A stretch of 64,000 bases of DNA, taken from Sipunculus nudus (lineage: Eukaryota; Annelida; Sipuncula; Golfingiida; Sipunculidae). Below the pieces are notes generated by a model. It saw only the letters and a program-made list of their open reading frames with translations, was not told the DNA's origin and did not search any database. This document shows positions 59,801 through 64,000 of this stretch, piece after piece. The stretch covers positions 51,062,079 to 51,126,078 of the forward strand of contig CM049309.1 of the NCBI GenBank assembly GCA_026874595.1, read 5' to 3'. How positions within the stretch are numbered: position 1 is the first letter of the stretch; each line of letters begins with the position of its first letter. The position numbers and the translations under genes are program-made.

Positions 59801-60385
59801 TGTTACGAAACCTTATATCAACAGATCACGTAGTCGTGACGACCATACATTTGGTAATGGAGATAAAAAAAAATCAGATTCTGTAACACTAGGCAGCGTG
59901 AAATGTCTAGGGGAATGAATAGCGATCCAAAAGGCAAACTGAAGACTAAATAAAATCCGTTACAAATTCGAAGAAAAGCTATAACTGCCGCAATTATAGG
60001 AAAAGGTACACAAACTGATTTACACTCTTCTGTGTCCGCTGGAACATATCTCTCCTCTCTCTACCGGCTCTAAACACAGCCCCTTAATTATAACTTTTCA
60101 CCTCAAGCCGAGAACTTTCCATTTCCCGAACAATCTAAAGAATCCAATAATACACACGTTACAGGAATTATCTAGAACAAAGGACGCTGTGTTTCTACAT
60201 ATAAGGATTTACACGTGGGCCGGCCCGGCTCGGCCAATCGAGAAAGCCTAAGACTAACATGACCACTGTTTACACGTCAGACCCAACGCGTAGGCCGGGC
60301 TATGCCGCCATAGCAGCAGACAACGCCAGTGCTGCACATACACATGTAAGACTGCTGCAGACAATAAAAGAGACATCTGTAACTA
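59801..60385 (+). mobile_element. LTR-like sequence (plus), possible solo LTR
   Basis: Starts TGTTACGAAACCTTATATCA after a TA-rich stretch and shares its first 115 bp or so with the minus-strand copy at 55,658-55,765. It includes a GC-rich segment at 60,205-60,330 (GGGCCGGCCCGGCTCGGCC). The right end is set only by 'CTGTAAC' before a TA run, so it is uncertain. No internal coding region. Confidence 0.45.
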
Positions 60386-61239
60386 TATATATATAATGAT
60401 ATTTTTTAAATAAGACAAATGTGCTCAGTATCTGACTCAGTACAGATTTACATAACTTTAAGACGAAACATATAAGAAGATCTTTAAAAAACTTAAAAAC
60501 TAGTCAAACATATATAATAAATCTATTATGTCACATCAAAGACTTAAATTTTAATTCAAAGAAAATAATATACTGTTCGAAAAACAAAAAGCTCTTGTTC
60601 TGATTTCTGAATTATTTAACCTGTTTAAAATATTTGTATAATTTCTTCGGGAGGCCGGTTCTGGACCCTCGTGTATAAACGACATTTTCCCGGGAGGAGA
60701 ATAAACCGTCTTAAAGCTGCCCATAAATCATGAACGTTAAGCATCATAAACTAGACAGTCCCGTCTGACTCATAAGGAAAAACCTGACAGAGAATAATAG
60801 TCTCGAAATTTGAAATAAATATTGTCACAGAACTTTATCTTGAATTTTTATGCCAAATTTAGTGACTTTGGGATTTGATGTTTGCTATACCGACGTGGAG
60901 CTATTACTCCCATGGTAATCATTGGTTTTGCATACGATGGTTTTATAAAACTCAAACAACATATATGAAAAATATGTTGATGTAATTTTTTTGACGTCTC
61001 AGACTTGATTTTGTTAACAAATGTAATATATTTCATCATATTTTATTCATCAAATTTAATTGGTAAAGATGACGCTTACAATATTACATTGACAAAATGT
61101 ATCCCAAAAAGTGTTCAGTTCATTTGGTAAAGTCTCTTCATGTGCGGAATTATTTTAGGCATAAACCTCAAAAGAAATCTTGTATTTTGATACTAATCAC
61201 ATATTTCAGTGGATTCGTATACATATATTGAACTGTTCA
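60386..61239. other. No supported gene
   Basis: AT-rich intergenic sequence with short frames only. Confidence 0.35.
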
Positions 61240-62865
61240 AGACTGATATTGTAGTTTTGTTTCCATTTACTTAGTTTCCTACCACCGAGTTAGGTCCGCC
61301 CAAGGTTTTGCTAATCAAGTTAACCTTTATTGCTTTGTTTTTGAGTTTCTATGTCTGGAAATTTTAAATCCCCTTAATGAACATTTAGTTTTGTCTTTGG
61401 TGGTCGGTTATTCCATATAAATGAATTAATACTGCGTTGTGCCTCTTTTATAAATAAGTCTGGTATATTAAACATGGACATACAATACCTAAGCTGTGGC
61501 AGACCGATAGTTATGGTGATTGCATTTTAGAGTTAGTGATCTACGACACCATGAAGTCAACAGTAATTTCATGTTCTCTATTCTCTTCTTTATATTATAA
61601 ACCGCGGTTTCACGTTTGCTTCTACAAAATTTACCACGAGTCCATCTGACTGGTAGATCGCCCTCCTCTTTTCCTAACGACAGGGCTTCCGTTTTATCTG
61701 GATTTGCTTTCAATTCTTTAAAAATTATTAAAAGTTTCGAGAAGCCGATGATCAGCACCAGATCAGCAAACAAATAAGTGGCATCGTCCGCCAACTGTGA
61801 AAGTTTTATACCCAAAATACCAAAAGTAACCCCTCTAATTGACTTGTCGTTTCGGATATTAAAGGGACATAATCAGGAGCAATATTTTGCCTACTCTTCC
61901 ACACTAACAGTTCAGTTTTGCTTTATGCAAAAGTTTACCAGCAAAAACATCCCAGCAGACAGGCTCAATACCTCGCATACAACGGTTTAGCACCTTGTTA
62001 TGGCTCTGCGTGTTGATAAACAGAGTCCACGTGTGTTTGTTTACCCAAACAATCCTGCGTGACCGGCGGTCCGATTGTGAGCCGTAAAACGTGATGTTTC
62101 AGCCTGCAGGAACATGTATTTGGTTTTTGGGCCAAGAAGTCAGAGAATCTCCAGAATGACAAGTGTTGTAGCCCGACGATGGATGCGCTGTGTTTATGTT
62201 TAGACCTGTGATCGCGCCCGGTGCACTAAACTCCTTTACCGGACTAAGCAAACGGTTTCAGGACAATAGTTTGACAGGTACCAATTCATTTTAAAGGGAA
62301 GAGGCTATTTTTCGTGTTTTTCAACATGCTTTATAGGTGATTGGGCCCCTCTAATCGACGATAATTCAAAACAAATAGAAATGGCTAAAATGGACAAATA
62401 TGTCGGACTCCTCGCTTTATAAGCAATCGATCTGACATGAAACCATTGTTCCGTACTTATCAGGTTATGTCCGTATAAAATACCTTAACCGATTCCAAGT
62501 AGTAAAATTGTATTTTTTCTAATATTTTCACCAATATACCGGCCTGACACGAAACATGTCTGGTGGATCAGGTGATACAGATATGGTTCTACTATGTTTG
62601 ACAATGCTTTAGCTATTATGTCATGATTGTTTGGGAGAAGTGAAATTGGCCGCCTATTTTTAGGAAGTTTTTGTTTTTATCTTATTATTTTTAATTTAAG
62701 ATATTAGGCCCCTTTTTGTTCTTTTGAAAACGACTTAATTCGGAATGAATAATTTATAGACGGAAAGAATAAATCCAAGAAACCTCCTAGAAACATAATT
62801 AAAGTTCAGATGTGAAACCATCGAGACAAGGATGTAATGTAGAAATATACTCATCAACCATAACT
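61240..62865 (-). mobile_element. LINE reverse transcriptase region, interrupted
   Basis: Minus strand, in order from high to low coordinates: CLDGFTSEL near 62,835; RPISLLPNNHDIIAKAL near 62,650; GRYIGEN near 62,545; an NNGFMS block near 62,440; then the nested insertion. After it come NIRNDKSIRGV and KLSQLADDATYLF (catalytic LADD, near 61,800), LKANPDKTEALSLG near 61,700, and IPDLFIKEAQRSINSFIWNN near 61,440. This is the RT and post-RT order of Tx1/L1-type ORF2. Stops and frame changes show it is inactive. Part of the palm between GRYIGEN and NNGF is deleted. Confidence 0.85.
61855..62357. mobile_element. MITE-like insertion nested in the LINE RT
   Basis: About 500 bp without RT similarity separates two RT blocks that are adjacent in intact elements. 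The left edge is GATATTAAAGGGACATAATCA. The reverse complement of the right edge is GATTAGAGGGGCCCAATCACC. These form imperfect inverted ends sharing ATTA-AGGG and AATCA. The interior is GC-richer than the LINE. The ends also resemble the R1 repeat terminus (GGGCCCCTTTAATATC). Confidence 0.55.
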
Positions 62866-62929
62866 GCCTTATTCTTTATGATAATGGTATATTAAGCCGT
62901 CCTCCCATCTATCGAAGTTCCGGCCGACG

Positions 62930-63340
62930 AAAAATCAGTAGGCGGTAGGAACGGTAGACGTGGGAGTTCTGCCTTCCTGAATAAAAAAAAACTCCGGCAG
63001 GAAAAAAAACAGCTGCAAAAATCCTTGACAATGTTAACGGCCAGAAAACTCGGTAGATGTGATGACGGAACCGAAAACGGTTTTTCTTCCGTCTTTAATC
63101 CATTTTGACGATAATAACAATACAAGAGACGATACCAGAAATATCCAACATGTCCGTGAAGGCATGGTGAGGTGCACGCTTAATCGGCAGGTGCTCGCCG
63201 GATGACGAGTCTTCTAGATTTTTAAGGCTGATTAAAAAACAACCGGTTGATGGGAGGCCGGCTTCAAGAGAAAAACAAATTCAAGCGCCCAAGGGGACTG
63301 CTTCAATTGGATATTCCCCAAGAGACTGAGGAAACTTCAA
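62930..63340 (+). pseudogene. Degraded coding-like tract, unidentified
   Basis: Consecutive plus-strand frames look coding but are separated by frame changes and stops: GRRGSSAFLN then LRQEKKQLQKSLTMLTARK (62,950-63,110), NIQHVREGMVRCTLNRQ (63,140-63,200), and FLRLIKKQPVDGRPASREKQ (63,215-63,330). The first piece is Lys/Gln-rich and helix-forming. It lies beside the LINE RT but on the opposite strand. It could be part of another element; no family is recognised. Confidence 0.3.
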
Positions 63341-63529
63341 GGGTAACCACAAAAACCCGAAACACAAGTATAAAAAGTCTGAACCCATTACTATTATCTG
63401 ATACTTTTTGTGTTATTTTCATTTTTCTTAGATCAACTTTGTAGGATCCAACGGAATGTTGGGTGAGTGTTCGGCTTTGGTTTTGAATGAGCCAGATTAT
63501 ACGTTCCGCTATTCAACTTGTGTATTTAA

Positions 63530-63930
63530 GCCCCCCCCCCCCCCCCGTAAGGAGAGAAAGCTTATAGATGTTATTGGTTTCTATGGATAAAAAAGGGCTA
63601 AACCATCTTGACCTAATCTTTAAAGACGTACACTTTATATCTGATACCCCATTATCGCTCAGTTGTGGGCTGGGAGTTGACGAGAGAGGGTTTCCAGTGT
63701 TTACAATTAGAATCTGATCCTTTATGAAAAATATGTGCAAAAATATCTCATACAGTTATCAGGTAGACATATCTGCGCTAGATTGAACAATATTTGAGCA
63801 AAATATTACTCCAAGGTCACAGATTGTTAAATTACCTTGACCTTATCCCCATAGTCGTATACTCAATATCCGGGTCCCCAATATCGCTCGATGCTTGCTG
63901 CGGAAGGTGTGGGGGGGGGGGGGGGCACCC
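63530..63930. repeat. Repeat tails with C-run and G-run
   Basis: C-run at 63,532-63,546 and G-run at 63,911-63,925. Two blocks, 'CCCCATTATCGCTCAGTTGT' (63,647) and 'CCCCAATATCGCTCGATGC' (63,878), each follow a 'CTTGACC-TAT' type sequence and match the 3' part of the 0.84-kb elements. Confidence 0.6.
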
Positions 63931-63954
63931 TTCCGCCAGAGGTTATTTTTGCCC

Positions 63955-64000
63955 GAGACGAACCTCTTCCAGTTTGGAAAATGTGGATGGCTGGGACCAC
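63955..64000. repeat. Short dispersed repeat R3, cut by window end
   Basis: 'ACGAACCTCTTCCAGTTTGG' and 'GTGGATGGCTGGGACCAC' match R3 at 36,405 and 20,115. Confidence 0.5.

Overview
This is AT-rich eukaryotic nuclear DNA, most likely from a marine invertebrate. It has no operons, no bacterial-style packed genes, and no long open frame outside low-complexity tracts. It has long (TA)n, (GA)n and (AGT)n microsatellites, runs of 10-15 G or C, minisatellites, and many decayed transposable elements. The 'TTGCCTCCGCAAGGAGG' repeat (about 17.99 kb and 20.27 kb) and the Tx1/L1-like LINE pieces are types I associate with lophotrochozoan or other aquatic invertebrate genomes, but the species cannot be fixed from this window. 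No complete protein-coding gene, rRNA, canonical tRNA or CRISPR array was found.

Layout. 0.5-0.9 kb: TA microsatellites around an inverted motif that resembles a Penelope-like or hammerhead end. 2.9-4.9 kb: LINE reverse transcriptase (minus) facing LINE endonuclease (plus). 6.0-8.3 kb: the best host-gene signal, a group of short, GC-richer, splice-bounded open segments on the minus strand. 8.5-9.0 kb: a LINE C-terminus. 9.7 kb: a TATA box with a short hydrophobic start ORF. 11.5-14.4 kb: a tRNA-derived SINE and several tandem arrays. 14.8-16.7 kb: a 1.9-kb DNA transposon with inverted ends and internal SINE heads. 16.9-22.3 kb: a large inverted repeat, two near-identical 0.84-kb elements, and a further repeat pair. 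23-26.5 kb: satellites. 29.1 kb: a LINE RT piece. 30.4-33.9 kb: a 1.55-kb tandem duplication followed by a 34-bp minisatellite. 37-49 kb: copies of a SINE-like repeat (R1), satellites, a LINE piece and a MITE. 51-60 kb: microsatellites and two LTR-like ends in opposite orientation. 61.2-62.9 kb: a LINE RT interrupted by a nested MITE. 62.9-64 kb: degraded coding-like frames and repeat tails.

The window therefore reads as intergenic or intronic DNA shaped by insertion, nesting and tandem duplication. Any host gene is represented only by candidate exons. Those calls rest on splice-signal and open-frame reading by eye and carry low to moderate confidence. The transposon calls rest on recognisable protein motifs (GFTSE, RPISLL, GVRQG, FADD/LADD, LQETH, SGDFN) or on matches between copies inside the window.
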